Source of the DNA: Rhodovarius lipocyclicus
GTDB taxonomy: Bacteria; Pseudomonadota; Alphaproteobacteria; Acetobacterales; Acetobacteraceae
Direction: 5' to 3'
NCBI RefSeq assembly: GCF_009900765.1
Contig: NZ_JAAABL010000001.1
Coordinates: 62,001-126,000, forward strand
DNA: 64,000 nt
The position numbers were made by a program, and so were the translations under genes. Numbering within the stretch: the first letter of the stretch is position 1; the number at the start of each line of letters is the position of its first letter. Of this stretch, positions 49,171-60,492 are shown piece by piece. The notes below the pieces were generated by a model. It worked only from the letters and a program-made list of their open reading frames with translations, searched no databases and had not been told where the DNA came from.

Positions 49171-50199
49171 ATGTTGCATGGCACAGAGGCTGGCTGCCTC
49201 CAGCCGAAAGCCCTGCATTTGCAACGGAAAATCCTTCCCGCCCCGCGCCGCGCCCTGCTGGCGGGGGCCGCCCTGCTTCCCCTTCCCGCCTTGGCACAAA
49301 CCGCCTGGCCGCAGCGCGGCATCCGGCTGATCGTGCCGTTCTCCCCCGGCGGCTCGGTGGACATCATGGGACGCATCATGGCCGCCGCCCTGTCGGAGCG
49401 CCTGGGCCAGCCGGTGCAGGTGGAAAACCGCTCGGGCGCCAATGGCGCCGTGGGCGGGCAGCTGGTCGCGCAATCGGCCTCGGACGGCCACGCGCTGCTG
49501 TTCTCGGCCAGCCTGCAGACCCTGGCCAAGCTCGTCATGCGCAGCCCGGGCTATGACCCGCTGACGGAACTGGCGCCGATCGCGCGCGTGGGCGAAGGCC
49601 CGGTGGTGATGGCGATCCACAAGGACCGCCCCCAGCGCACCCTGGCCGAGGTGATCGAGGCCGCCCGCGCCAAGCCGGAGGACTGGTCCTTCGGTGTCGG
49701 CTCCCTGGGCGCCGCGGGGCACCTGGCCACGATCGACGTCATCCGCACCATCGGCAAGGACATCACCGTGGTGCCCTATCGCGGCACCACCCCGGCGCTG
49801 GCGGACCTGATGGGCGGGCGGATCGGCGCGCATATCGACCCGGCCCCCGCCATGCTGCCGCATGTGCGCGGCGGCAACCTGCGCGGCATCGTGATCACCG
49901 CCTCTGAGCGCAGCCCGCTCGCCCCCGATCTGCCCACCACGGCCGAGGCCGGATCCCCGGGGCTGAACATCCGCTCCTGGTGGGGCATCTGGGCGCCGGC
50001 GGGGCTGGCGGCCGAAGCGAAGCAGAAGGTGGAACAGGCCACCGCCGCCGCGCTGGCCGACCCCGCCATCCGCTCCCGCATCGCCGACAGCGGCGCGGTG
50101 CCGGGCTTCATGGGCAACGCCGATTTCGCCGCCTTCATCCGGCAGGACTATGCCAGGGCGGAGGAGTTGTTCCGCATCGGGCGTGTACAACCCGAATAA
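49171..50199 (+). CDS. Bug-type tripartite tricarboxylate transporter solute-binding protein
   Basis: Up to 342 residues. A TTG at 49219 would give LQRKILPAPRRALLAGAALL as a normal signal peptide, whereas the ATG at 49171 adds 16 residues, so the later start may be right. The mature Bug motifs are IRLIVPFSPGGSVDIMGR, QVENRSGANGAVG, GVGSLGAAGHLATIDVI and VVPYRGTTPALADLMGG. Periplasmic ligand unknown. It is an orphan of the TctABC system, upstream of a nitroreductase gene by 62 bp. Confidence 0.88.
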   Translation: MLHGTEAGCLQPKALHLQRKILPAPRRALLAGAALLPLPALAQTAWPQRGIRLIVPFSPGGSVDIMGRIMAAALSERLGQPVQVENRSGANGAVGGQLVAQSASDGHALLFSASLQTLAKLVMRSPGYDPLTELAPIARVGEGPVVMAIHKDRPQRTLAEVIEAARAKPEDWSFGVGSLGAAGHLATIDVIRTIGKDITVVPYRGTTPALADLMGGRIGAHIDPAPAMLPHVRGGNLRGIVITASERSPLAPDLPTTAEAGSPGLNIRSWWGIWAPAGLAAEAKQKVEQATAAALADPAIRSRIADSGAVPGFMGNADFAAFIRQDYARAEELFRIGRVQPE

Positions 50200-50261
50200 C
50201 CCCCTTGCGCGACGCGACATCGGGGGCACCTTTGCGGCATCGCACTCAAAGGTGATCCCCG

Positions 50262-51095
50262 ATGCCCAAGGACAACCCCTTCCCGGCCGCCGTGCTGCTG
50301 ACCGAACGCTACCAGGGCCACGGCCCCACGGTACCGCCGCAGGTCAACAGCGTGGTCGAGCATCTGCTGAACCACCGCTCCGTCCGAGCCTATCTGCCCG
50401 ACGCCCTGCCCGAGGGCGCGCTGGAAACCGCGCTGGTGGCCGCGCAATCCGCCGCATCCTCCTCCAACCTGCAGGTCTGGAGCGTGATCGCGGTCAAGGA
50501 CAAGGAACGCAAGGCACGGCTGGCCGCCGTCACCGGCAACCAGAAGCACATCCTGGACGCGCCGCTGCTGCTGGTGTGGCTGGCCGACCTCTCGCGCCTC
50601 GGCCGCATCGCCGAGGCCCGGGGCCTGGGCTCGGAGGGGCTCGACTATACCGAGATGCTGCTGGTAGGCGTGGTCGATGCGGCGCTGGCCGCGCAGAACG
50701 CCGTGGTGGCGCTGGAATCGCTGGGTCTCGGCACCGTCTATATCGGCGCGCTGCGCAACGACATCACGACGGTCGCCAAGGAACTGGGCCTGCCGCCGCA
50801 TGTGATGCCGGTGTTCGGCCTGGTGGTGGGCAAGCCCGACCCCGCGCGCCCCACGGCCATCAAGCCGCGCCTGCCGCTCAACACCATCCTGTCCCATGAG
50901 CAGTATTCCAGCGCGAACGAGGCCGAGGCGGTCGAGGCCTATGACGCGCTGTTCAAGGATTTCCAGCGCAGCCAGTCCCTGCCGGAGGAAGGCTGGGTCG
51001 CCCGCTCCGCCGAGCGCGTGGGTACGCCCAAGGCGCTGACGGGCCGGCATGTGATGAAGGAGGCCATCATCGGCCTCGGCTTCAAGCTGAAGTGA
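50262..51095 (+). CDS. Nitroreductase-family FMN oxidoreductase (NfsA-like)
   Basis: 277 residues. The FMN-binding start HRSVRAYLPDALPEGALETALVAAQSAASSSNLQ is typical, followed by VDAALAAQNAVVALESLGLGTVYIGALRN and VVGKPDP-style cofactor loop. It reduces nitroaromatics, quinones or flavins with NAD(P)H. It could also supply reduced flavin for the LLM monooxygenase elsewhere in this region, which has no dedicated reductase beside it; that is speculation. Confidence 0.87.
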   Translation: MPKDNPFPAAVLLTERYQGHGPTVPPQVNSVVEHLLNHRSVRAYLPDALPEGALETALVAAQSAASSSNLQVWSVIAVKDKERKARLAAVTGNQKHILDAPLLLVWLADLSRLGRIAEARGLGSEGLDYTEMLLVGVVDAALAAQNAVVALESLGLGTVYIGALRNDITTVAKELGLPPHVMPVFGLVVGKPDPARPTAIKPRLPLNTILSHEQYSSANEAEAVEAYDALFKDFQRSQSLPEEGWVARSAERVGTPKALTGRHVMKEAIIGLGFKLK

Positions 51096-51108
51096 GGGCG
51101 CGGGAAGC

Positions 51109-51303
51109 TCAGGCCGCCCGGGCTTCCCAACCATCCTTCTTCAAGGCGGCCAGCAGCGGCGCCACGTCGTCGCTGGCCACCGTTATTTCCTTCTTCTCCA
51201 GGTCCAGCGCCACCAGCTTGCCCGGCGCCGCTTCCTTCAGCGTCGCCGTCACACCCTTGGCGCACCCGCCGCAGGTCATGTTCTCCACCTTGATCCGCAC
51301 CAT
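51109..51303 (-). CDS. copZ: Copper chaperone (HMA domain, CopZ-like)
   Basis: 64 residues starting MVRIKVENMTCGGCAKGVTA. The MTCGGC metal loop and a ferredoxin-like beta-alpha-beta fold (LDLEKKEITVASDDVAPLL) are those of CopZ/Atx1 chaperones. It carries Cu(I) to CopA, whose gene is divergent 143 bp away. ATG at 51321 would add six residues. Confidence 0.9.
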   Translation of the reverse strand: MVRIKVENMTCGGCAKGVTATLKEAAPGKLVALDLEKKEITVASDDVAPLLAALKKDGWEARAA

Positions 51304-51379
51304 GGCGTCGGTCCTTTGCATCTGCCCGGAGCCTCCCGCATCGCTGCCCCACCTGCCTTGATGTGGCGCAAGGTCGGTC

Positions 51380-51407
51380 GGCCCCTTGTCATCTTAGGTA
51401 AGGGGCC
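51380..51407. promoter_or_regulatory. Inverted repeat in copZ-copA divergent promoter
   Basis: GGCCCCTT (51380-51387) and AAGGGGCC (51400-51407) form a perfect eight-base inverted repeat with a 12-base gap, centred between the two copper genes. MerR-type CueR sites contain CCTT/AAGG arms of comparable spacing, so it is a candidate copper-responsive operator. The regulator gene is not in the window. Confidence 0.5.
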
Positions 51408-51446
51408 ACTTATCTGCCTCCAAGGCCAGAGCGGGATTGCAACAAT

Positions 51447-53876
<2,430 letters not shown>

Positions 53877-53929
53877 AGCCGCGCCAATCGCCCGCATCGG
53901 TCGCAGCTTTGCGTCTGGCGCCGGGCTGT

Positions 53930-53966
53930 TGTCCGGACATGCGTGCTTGCGAGGCTTGTCCGACAA
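53930..53966. promoter_or_regulatory. Paired palindromes upstream of the AbrB-amidase operon
   Basis: TGTCCGGACA (53930-53939) and TTGTCCGACAA (53956-53966) are both perfect palindromes with centres 26.5 bp apart, about 2.5 DNA turns. They resemble FCD-GntR operators and the elements at 9576 and 25740. They lie in the 134-bp gap between copA and the permease gene at 54011, which has no other feature. Confidence 0.5.
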
Positions 53967-54010
53967 TGCTGCACTGCCCGCATGGCCTGTGACCGATTGC
54001 TTCGCGCCTG

Positions 54011-55069
54011 ATGCCGCGCATTCCCCGCCCCTACCGCCTGCTGTTCGGCACCGCGCTTGGTGCGCTGGGCGGGGCCATCTTCTTCCTGCTGCACCTGCCT
54101 TTGCCCTGGCTGATCGGTTCCCTGGTGTTCGTGGCCGCCGCCCGGGTGGCGGGGCTGCCCGCCGAGGCCTCCCGCCGCGCGCGGCAGGCGGGGTTCGGCG
54201 TGGTGGGCATCGCGCTCGGCCTGTATTTCTCCCCCGCCACGGCGGTGCTGCTGGCCGAGGAAGCGCCGCTGCTGATCGGCGCCGCGTTCGCCACGCTGCT
54301 GGTGGGTGCCGCCCTGGCACCGGTGCTGGCCCGCGTGGCGGGGCTCGACATGGCCACGGCCTGGTTCGCCTCCCTGCCCGGGGGTGCCGCCGACATGGCC
54401 ATGCTGGCCGAGGCCCATGGCGGCGAGCCTGCGCCCGTCGCCGTCGCGCAGATCCTGCGCGTGTGCTTCGTGGTGATCATCACCCCCAACCTGATGGTGC
54501 TCAGCGGCCTGCATGGCGACCATGAGGTGCTGTCCGCCGCCCTGCCCTTCGATCCGCTGCGCCTCGGCCTGCTCTATGTCGCCTGCCTGGGGGCCGCGGT
54601 GCTGCTGGTGCGGGTGGGCGTGCGCGCGGGCTGGATCCTGGGCCCGCTGGCCCTGACCGCCACGCTGACGGCGCTCGGCGTGCAGACATCCGGCGTGCCG
54701 TCCTGGCTGTCGGCGGCGGCGCAGGTGTTCCTGGGGGCCAATCTGGGCTCCGGCATCGACCGCGCGGCGCTGGCGCGGCTGCGCCGCTTCGTGCCCTTCG
54801 CGGTGCTGGAGGTGGTGGCCCTGATGGTGCTGTGCGCGCTGGTGGGCGTGGGGTTGTCCTGGCTCACCGGCCGGCCGGTGGGGGACATGCTGCTCGGCAC
54901 CTCGCCCGGCGGCGTGACGGAGATGAGCCTGACCGGCAAGGGGCTTGGCCTGGATGTCGCGCTGATCGTGACCATGCACATCACCCGCATCTTCCTGGTC
55001 ACGATGCTGACCCCACCGGTCTTCCGGCTGCTGCACGCCCATAAACCCACCCCCGCCGCCGGAGAGTGA
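54011..55069 (+). CDS. AbrB-family membrane transporter (formerly 'ammonia monooxygenase')
   Basis: 352 residues with about nine to eleven hydrophobic segments arranged as two homologous halves. The repeated LPGGAADMAMLAEA and SPGGVTEMSLTGKGLGLDVALIV motifs are the mark of the AbrB/PF05145 family. These are putative transporters; the old annotation as ammonia monooxygenase is not an enzyme claim. It leads an operon with two amidases (the first starts three bases after), so it may import or export their amide substrate or acid product. Confidence 0.85.
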   Translation: MPRIPRPYRLLFGTALGALGGAIFFLLHLPLPWLIGSLVFVAAARVAGLPAEASRRARQAGFGVVGIALGLYFSPATAVLLAEEAPLLIGAAFATLLVGAALAPVLARVAGLDMATAWFASLPGGAADMAMLAEAHGGEPAPVAVAQILRVCFVVIITPNLMVLSGLHGDHEVLSAALPFDPLRLGLLYVACLGAAVLLVRVGVRAGWILGPLALTATLTALGVQTSGVPSWLSAAAQVFLGANLGSGIDRAALARLRRFVPFAVLEVVALMVLCALVGVGLSWLTGRPVGDMLLGTSPGGVTEMSLTGKGLGLDVALIVTMHITRIFLVTMLTPPVFRLLHAHKPTPAAGE

Positions 55070-55071
55070 CG

Positions 55072-56610
55072 ATGGAAGCCTGTTTTCTCTCGGTGACGGA
55101 GGCCAGCGAGCGGATCGCGGCCCGCAGCCTGTCGCCGGTCGATTATCTGGAATCGATCCTGGCGCGGATCGCGGCCGTGGACGGGCGGGTGAACGCCTAT
55201 ATCACCCCGCTGTTCGACGAAGCGCGCGTGGCCGCGCGGCAGGCGGAGGCCGAGATCGCCGCCGGCCGCCGGCGCGGCCCGCTGCACGGCATCCCCTTCG
55301 CCGTGAAAGACAATTACCATGTGGCGGGCGTGCGCACCTCCGGTGGCTCGCGCCTGATGCTGGACCATGTGGCGGACCAGACCTCGACCATCGTGGCGAA
55401 GCTGCAAGCGGCGGGCGCGATCCTGCTGGGCAAGCTGAACACCTGGGAATACGGCACCGGCAATGGCGGGGTGTATTTCGACCTGCCCTTCGACGTGGCG
55501 CGCAACCCGTGGGACCTGGATCGCTTCACAGGCGGTTCCTCCACGGGCAGCGGGGCGTCGGTCGCGGCGGGGATGGCGCCCTTCGCGCTGGGCTCCGACA
55601 CGGGCGGGTCCATCCGCCTGCCGGCGGCGGCCTGCGGGCTGATGGGGCTGAAACCCACCTATGGCCGCACCAGCCGCGCGGGCTGCCTGCCCAATTGCTG
55701 GTCGCTGGATGTGACCGGCGCCCTGTGCTGGACGGCGGCCGACAGCGCGCTGGTGCTGAACACCATCGCGGGCTTCGACCCGGCCGACCCCGCCAGCGCC
55801 GACCGCCCCGTGCCCGACCATCGCGCGGGCCTGACGGATGGCGTGCGGGGCATGGTGATCGGCCTCGTCTCCGGCATGCCGGAGGCCGAGGTGACGCCCG
55901 ATATCGCCGCCGGGCTCAAGGCCGCCCGCGCCGTGCTGGAACAGGCCGGCGCCCGCATCATCGACATCGCCCTGCCCGAGCCGCTGCTGCGCTATCGCCA
56001 GCCCGCGGGGCTGATCAACTGGTCCGAATCCCACGCGATCCATGAGGCCGACTACCGCGACCGCCCGGAATTGATGGGCCAGGCGCTGTGGGAGAAGATG
56101 ACCAGCGGCAGCCTGGTGCGCGCCGCCGACTACATCGCCGCCCTGCGCATGCGCCGCCATCTGGCCGAGGGCACCGACCGCCTGTTCGGCAGCTGCGACC
56201 TGCTGCTGCTGCCCGGTGCCTTCCGCGTGGCGCCGCGCTTCGACGACCGCGCCGGCACCGTGGCCTTCACGCGCGAGAGCGCGATGAACATCGCGAGCCT
56301 GTCGGGCCACCCGGCGATGACGGTGCCCTCCGGCTTCGATGCCGATGGCATGCCGCTGAACATCCAGCTCATCGGCCCGTATTTCGAGGAAGCGCGCGTG
56401 CTGCGCGCGGCCGCGGTGGTCGAGGCCGCGCTGTCCGAGCGCGCGCGCCGGCCCACGCTGAAGGACGGCACGGCCCCCGCCGGCGCGCCCTGGCCGACCG
56501 ACCGGAAGGCGCGCCGCGCCGAGCTGGCCGCCAGCGTGCGCGCGGCGGGCGAGGCCCTGCCGCGCATGCCCGCCAAGGACGACGAACCCGCCCACTGCTT
56601 TCGCCCGTAA
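55072..56610 (+). CDS. Amidase-signature hydrolase (first copy)
   Basis: 512 residues. The catalytic lysine is in PFAVKDNYHVAG, and the serine-rich signature is FTGGSSTGSGASVAAGMAPFALGSDTGGSIRLPAA, with cis-Ser in STGSG and the nucleophile in DTGGSIR. The ATG at 55072 is preferred over GTG at 55066, as GGAGAG sits six bases before it. It hydrolyses an amide; the relatives include allophanate, aryl-amide and short-chain amide hydrolases. Lys, Ser and Ser are all intact. Confidence 0.9.
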   Translation: MEACFLSVTEASERIAARSLSPVDYLESILARIAAVDGRVNAYITPLFDEARVAARQAEAEIAAGRRRGPLHGIPFAVKDNYHVAGVRTSGGSRLMLDHVADQTSTIVAKLQAAGAILLGKLNTWEYGTGNGGVYFDLPFDVARNPWDLDRFTGGSSTGSGASVAAGMAPFALGSDTGGSIRLPAAACGLMGLKPTYGRTSRAGCLPNCWSLDVTGALCWTAADSALVLNTIAGFDPADPASADRPVPDHRAGLTDGVRGMVIGLVSGMPEAEVTPDIAAGLKAARAVLEQAGARIIDIALPEPLLRYRQPAGLINWSESHAIHEADYRDRPELMGQALWEKMTSGSLVRAADYIAALRMRRHLAEGTDRLFGSCDLLLLPGAFRVAPRFDDRAGTVAFTRESAMNIASLSGHPAMTVPSGFDADGMPLNIQLIGPYFEEARVLRAAAVVEAALSERARRPTLKDGTAPAGAPWPTDRKARRAELAASVRAAGEALPRMPAKDDEPAHCFRP

Positions 56611-56620
56611 AGGATTGCCC

Positions 56621-57904
56621 ATGGAACCCTGGCAACTCACCGCCACCCAGGCCGCGGCCGAGATCAAGGCCGGCCGCCTGACCGCCGAGGCACTGACCCG
56701 GTCCTGCCTGGAGCGCATCGCGGAGCGGGAGCCGGTGGTGAAGGCGTTCACTTATCTCGACCCCGTGCTGGCGCTGAACAACGCGCGGCGGGTGGACAAG
56801 GCCTATGCCCAGGGCGTGCTGCACGGGCTGCCCTTCGCGGTGAAGGACATGATCGACACCGCCGACATGCCCACCAGCCACAACTCGCCCCTGTATGAGG
56901 GGCTGCGCCAAGGCCGGGATGCCGCCTGCGTGGGGGTCGCGCGCGGCGAGGGCGCCGTGATCATCGGCAAGACCGACACGGTGGAATTCGCCGCCGCCGG
57001 CAGGCGCGCGCTGACGCGCAACCCGCACGACCCCACGCGCACGCCGGGCGGTTCCTCCTCCGGCTCGGCGGCGGCGGTGGCCGATGGCATGGTGCCGCTG
57101 GCCTTCGGCACCCAGACAGGGGGCAGCACCATCCGCCCGGCCAGCTTCTGCGGCGTGCACGCCATGAAGCCGACCCATGGGGTGGTAAATTCCGAGGGCG
57201 CCAAGCGCTACTCCCATACGCTGGACACCATCGGCTGGTATGGCCGCACGCCCGCCGACCTGCGGCTGGTGGCGGAGGCCTTCCGCCTCTACGGCATCGA
57301 GCACCCGCGCGCGCTGTCGCCCCAGGGGCTGAAGATCGCGCTGTGCCCGGGCCCGAACTGGGCGCTGGCCGCCCCGGAGGCCAAGGAAGCCCTGGCCACC
57401 GCCGGCAAGCGGCTGGAAGCCGCGGGCGTCATCGTCGAGGACTTCACCCTGCCCGCCCCGTTCGGAGAAGTGACGGAAGCGCAGCTCGCGGTGCTGTATG
57501 GCGAAGGGCGCGGCGCCTTCCTGCAGGAATACCTGGCCAACCCCGGCCACCTGCACCAGGACTTCCATGACCGGGTGGAGAACAGCCAGGGCGTCTCGCC
57601 CCAGCGCATGCTCTGGGCCTATGACTTGGCGGCCGAGTGCCGGAAGCTGTTCGACGGCTTCTTCCCGCGCTTCGACGCGGTGCTGACGCCGGCCGCCGCC
57701 GGCGAAGCCCCGGTCGGCCGGCAGGATACGGGCAACCCCGTGTTCAATTCCATGTGGACGCTGCTGCACGTGCCCTGCGTCGCCATCCCCTGCATCAAGG
57801 GGCCGAACGGCATGCCGGTGGGCGTTCAGATCGTGGGGCCGCGCTTCGGCGACGCCGCCCTGCTGGATGTGGCGGAGGCTGTCTCCCCCATCATCATGGG
57901 GTGA
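56621..57904 (+). CDS. Amidase-signature hydrolase (second copy)
   Basis: 427 residues, same fold as its neighbour but diverged. The lysine is in LPFAVKDMIDTADMPTS, the serine segment is TPGGSSSGSAAAVADGMVPLAFGTQTGGSTIRPAS, and GGSTIRP carries the nucleophile. The last part reads GMPVGVQIVGPRFGDAALLDVA. It starts 10 bases after the first amidase stop; an upstream TTG at 56615 is weaker. Two amidases in a row may work on successive or related amides. It overlaps the convergent nucleotidyltransferase gene by 11 bases. Confidence 0.9.
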   Translation: MEPWQLTATQAAAEIKAGRLTAEALTRSCLERIAEREPVVKAFTYLDPVLALNNARRVDKAYAQGVLHGLPFAVKDMIDTADMPTSHNSPLYEGLRQGRDAACVGVARGEGAVIIGKTDTVEFAAAGRRALTRNPHDPTRTPGGSSSGSAAAVADGMVPLAFGTQTGGSTIRPASFCGVHAMKPTHGVVNSEGAKRYSHTLDTIGWYGRTPADLRLVAEAFRLYGIEHPRALSPQGLKIALCPGPNWALAAPEAKEALATAGKRLEAAGVIVEDFTLPAPFGEVTEAQLAVLYGEGRGAFLQEYLANPGHLHQDFHDRVENSQGVSPQRMLWAYDLAAECRKLFDGFFPRFDAVLTPAAAGEAPVGRQDTGNPVFNSMWTLLHVPCVAIPCIKGPNGMPVGVQIVGPRFGDAALLDVAEAVSPIIMG

Positions 57905-58664
57905 TGGGGGCGGTCACCTCGGCGGCCAGGGGGAGGGCGAGGAACTTCTCCAGATCCCCCGGCGTGCCGAGGCCGTGCATGCCGGCATATTCCTGGCCGA
58001 TATTGTGCACGGCGATGCCATAGCCCTTTTCCATCAGCAGGTTATAGACGGGCGCCACATAGAACTCGTTGTTCACCCGCAGGTCGCGGGCGATCATGTC
58101 CTCGGCGCCCGCGATGAAATCGGCGCCCTTGCGGAAATTGTAGATGCCCACGGTGGCTTCGTTGGAGATCACTTCCTTCTCCACCACCCGGTTCACCTTG
58201 CCGGCCGCGTCGAAGCCCACGAAAGACCATTTCGGGTCATCCGCCCACATGGTCATGATCAGGCCATCCACGCCGGGCTGGTCCATCACGGCCAGATAAT
58301 CGTCGATCGCGCATTCCACATACTGGTCGCTGTTGGCGATCATCAGCGGCGCCTCGGGGTCGATCTCATCACGGGCGGCCAGCACGGTGCAGGCGGCCCC
58401 CTCGGTCACGCCATCCAGCAGCACCACGGCGCTGCCGGGGGCCCAGGCGGCCAGCTTCTCGGCCACGTCGTACTGCGCCACATGCGCGCGCTGGCAGATG
58501 AAGATGAAGCGGTGCGGGCGGCTGGGACGGATGTTCTCGATCACCAGGCGGATCATGGGCACGCCCATCACCGGGATCAGCGGCTTGGGCAGCGCGAAGC
58601 CCGCCTTGGCGAAGCGGCTGCCATGGCCCGCCATCGGCACAACGATATTCAGGGGATGGGTCAT
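57894..58664 (-). CDS. Sugar-nucleotide nucleotidyltransferase-like protein
   Basis: 256 residues with the NTP-transferase start NIVVPMAGHGSRFAKAGFALPKPLIPVMGVPMI (GxGSRF, then PKPL). The metal/base region is LMIANSDQYVECAIDDYLAVM, followed by ATVGIYNFRKGADFI. It should join a sugar phosphate to a nucleotide, or be a regulator of similar fold. It is the last gene of a leftward three-gene operon with GT61 and an unknown protein, suggesting surface polysaccharide or lipid glycosylation. Confidence 0.85.
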   Translation of the reverse strand: MTHPLNIVVPMAGHGSRFAKAGFALPKPLIPVMGVPMIRLVIENIRPSRPHRFIFICQRAHVAQYDVAEKLAAWAPGSAVVLLDGVTEGAACTVLAARDEIDPEAPLMIANSDQYVECAIDDYLAVMDQPGVDGLIMTMWADDPKWSFVGFDAAGKVNRVVEKEVISNEATVGIYNFRKGADFIAGAEDMIARDLRVNNEFYVAPVYNLLMEKGYGIAVHNIGQEYAGMHGLGTPGDLEKFLALPLAAEVTAPITP

Positions 58665-58678
58665 GCCGGCTCTCCGTC

Positions 58679-59815
58679 TCAGCCCGGATCGTAACGGGCG
58701 ATCAGTTCATCGGCGATCGCCGCCACTCGGCCGGGGTCAGAGACCCAGTTGTTGTGGGTGCCCGTGAAGGCGGGTTCGTAGGACATGAAGCAGGCGCCGA
58801 AACTCATGCCGTGGTCCAGGCCGCTCAGCAGCGCGCTCTGCGCCAGCCAGGGCATGGCGTAGTGCGGGTCCGACATGCCCAGGATCATGGCGCCGGGCTC
58901 GGTGAACACCGAATTGTACAGCCCCGCCCCCAGCGGCCCCAGGATGACGCGGGCATCGCGGAACACCTGCACCTCCTGCGCGGCGGAAAGCGCGCTGGGC
59001 ACGATGGTGGTGAAGCCGCGTGCCTCCAGCTTCTCGATCACGTCTTCCTCGTTCAGGAAGCGGCGCACGCCGCGCGCATCCTGCCGGGAGACATACAGAC
59101 GGCGAGGCCCACGCTCCGGCGTGCCGAAGGTGGCCCGCAGCCGCTCCACATGCCCGCGCTCCAGCGGCAGGTCGCCCGAGATGTAGCAGACATAGAGCGT
59201 TTCGCAGCGCCAGGCCTGCTGCAGCGTGCGGATCGCCACCTTCTCCTTCGGGCAGCCCAGCGCGGCCAGGATGTCGTACTGATAGGCGCGGATGCTGGGC
59301 ATGACGATCAGGCGGTCATAGGCAATGCCGGCCTGCTCCAGGAAGCTCAGCTGCGGCAGGGTCTGCACCAGGAAATGCGAGTGGTTGTCCCCGCTGGCAT
59401 GGGAGAAGAAGAACGCCACCGAGACGCCCGGCACATCCTCCGCCTCCGGCATCTCCAGTTCCACGGTCGGGCCGGCCTCACCCTCGGTCCAGCTGGGATG
59501 GTGATGGTGCAGCGCGGCCTGGCTGAAGAACTCCGGCACGTAGTGGCCGTCCGCGGTGACGATGTCGCGGTTGTTCAGCAGCGTGGCATTGTGGAACTTG
59601 CCGATGAAGACCGGGTCCAGCGGGATGTCGCGCATACCCAGGATGCCCTTGGTGCGCTCGGGCAGCTCCTCCTGCGTGTCCAGGATCGTGGGGGCGGCCA
59701 GCACAGTGCCGTGGCGCTCCTTCAACACCCGCACCGCGTCCTCGCGGCAGGCGGGCAGGTCCGCCACGCGCGGCATATCGGTCAACGCGGAGCGGACAGG
59801 GTAGCGGCGGCTCAT
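58679..59815 (-). CDS. Glycosyltransferase family 61 protein
   Basis: 378 residues. The GT61/DUF563 features are the middle FFFSHASGDNHSHFLVQTLPQLSFLE, RRLYVSRQDARGVRRFLNEEDVIEKLEARGF and ARVILGPLGAGLYNSVFTEPGAMILG. Such enzymes add sugars to glycans. It starts inside the four-base overlap with the upstream unknown gene and ends 14 bp before the nucleotidyltransferase. No membrane helix is obvious. Confidence 0.87.
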   Translation of the reverse strand: MSRRYPVRSALTDMPRVADLPACREDAVRVLKERHGTVLAAPTILDTQEELPERTKGILGMRDIPLDPVFIGKFHNATLLNNRDIVTADGHYVPEFFSQAALHHHHPSWTEGEAGPTVELEMPEAEDVPGVSVAFFFSHASGDNHSHFLVQTLPQLSFLEQAGIAYDRLIVMPSIRAYQYDILAALGCPKEKVAIRTLQQAWRCETLYVCYISGDLPLERGHVERLRATFGTPERGPRRLYVSRQDARGVRRFLNEEDVIEKLEARGFTTIVPSALSAAQEVQVFRDARVILGPLGAGLYNSVFTEPGAMILGMSDPHYAMPWLAQSALLSGLDHGMSFGACFMSYEPAFTGTHNNWVSDPGRVAAIADELIARYDPG

Positions 59816-60492
59816 GGCGCCCTCTCATCCAGGGCAATGAAAAGCGTGCCGGGCAGGCCCCAGCCCGGGGGCGGGCTCAGCGTCGCCTCCCGGCGTGTGG
59901 TCCAGCCCAGCGGCGACGGCATGGCACTGCCGGAGGCGCGGATGACACTGCATCGGGCATCGAGATAGCCCATCCAAGGGTCGATCGGCGGCAGCGGACC
60001 GGGGGAAGCGATGACGACGCTGCCGCAACGGCGCGCGCCGAGTTCCCCGGGCAAGCCGGAGGCGTCGTCCAGGCAGACGATCCGCTCGCACATGCCATCC
60101 GCCGGCAGGCCGGCACGCTGGCGTGCGACAGCCTGCCGCACCTCCCCGGGCTGCGGCCCATCAGGCAGCGGGGCCCAATACACCAGGGTCTGCGGCATGG
60201 AATTGATCAGCCCCGCGGCCAGGTCCTCGGCGCTGAAGCCACCCAGCATCAGGAAGGCCTGATGCTCGCGATCCATGCGGCTGCGCAGGGAAAGCTGTTG
60301 CAGGGCGGCATGGATCAGCACCTGCACCGGATAGGCACCGCCCAGCACCGGGTGCTGAAGCCCGAACAGCCGTCGCAGATAGGCATCCATGGTGGCATTG
60401 CCGAAGGAGATGCCGGCGAGCTGGGCCGGATACCCTGAAGCTGGGAGAGGTTGGCCCAGAGCCAGCCCCGACACGAAATCACCGCAGTCCAT
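59812..60492 (-). CDS. Hypothetical protein, 226 aa, glycan-operon leader
   Basis: I do not recognise the family. It begins MDCGDFVSGLALGQPLPASG and has LRRLFGLQHPVLGGAYPVQV and a small beta-rich tail (CSVIRASGSAMPSPLGW). No signal peptide or membrane helix. The four-base ATGA overlap with the GT61 gene makes co-translation very likely, so it may act in the same glycan pathway, for instance as a partner or acceptor-recognition protein. Confidence 0.65.
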   Translation of the reverse strand: MDCGDFVSGLALGQPLPASGYPAQLAGISFGNATMDAYLRRLFGLQHPVLGGAYPVQVLIHAALQQLSLRSRMDREHQAFLMLGGFSAEDLAAGLINSMPQTLVYWAPLPDGPQPGEVRQAVARQRAGLPADGMCERIVCLDDASGLPGELGARRCGSVVIASPGPLPPIDPWMGYLDARCSVIRASGSAMPSPLGWTTRREATLSPPPGWGLPGTLFIALDERAP

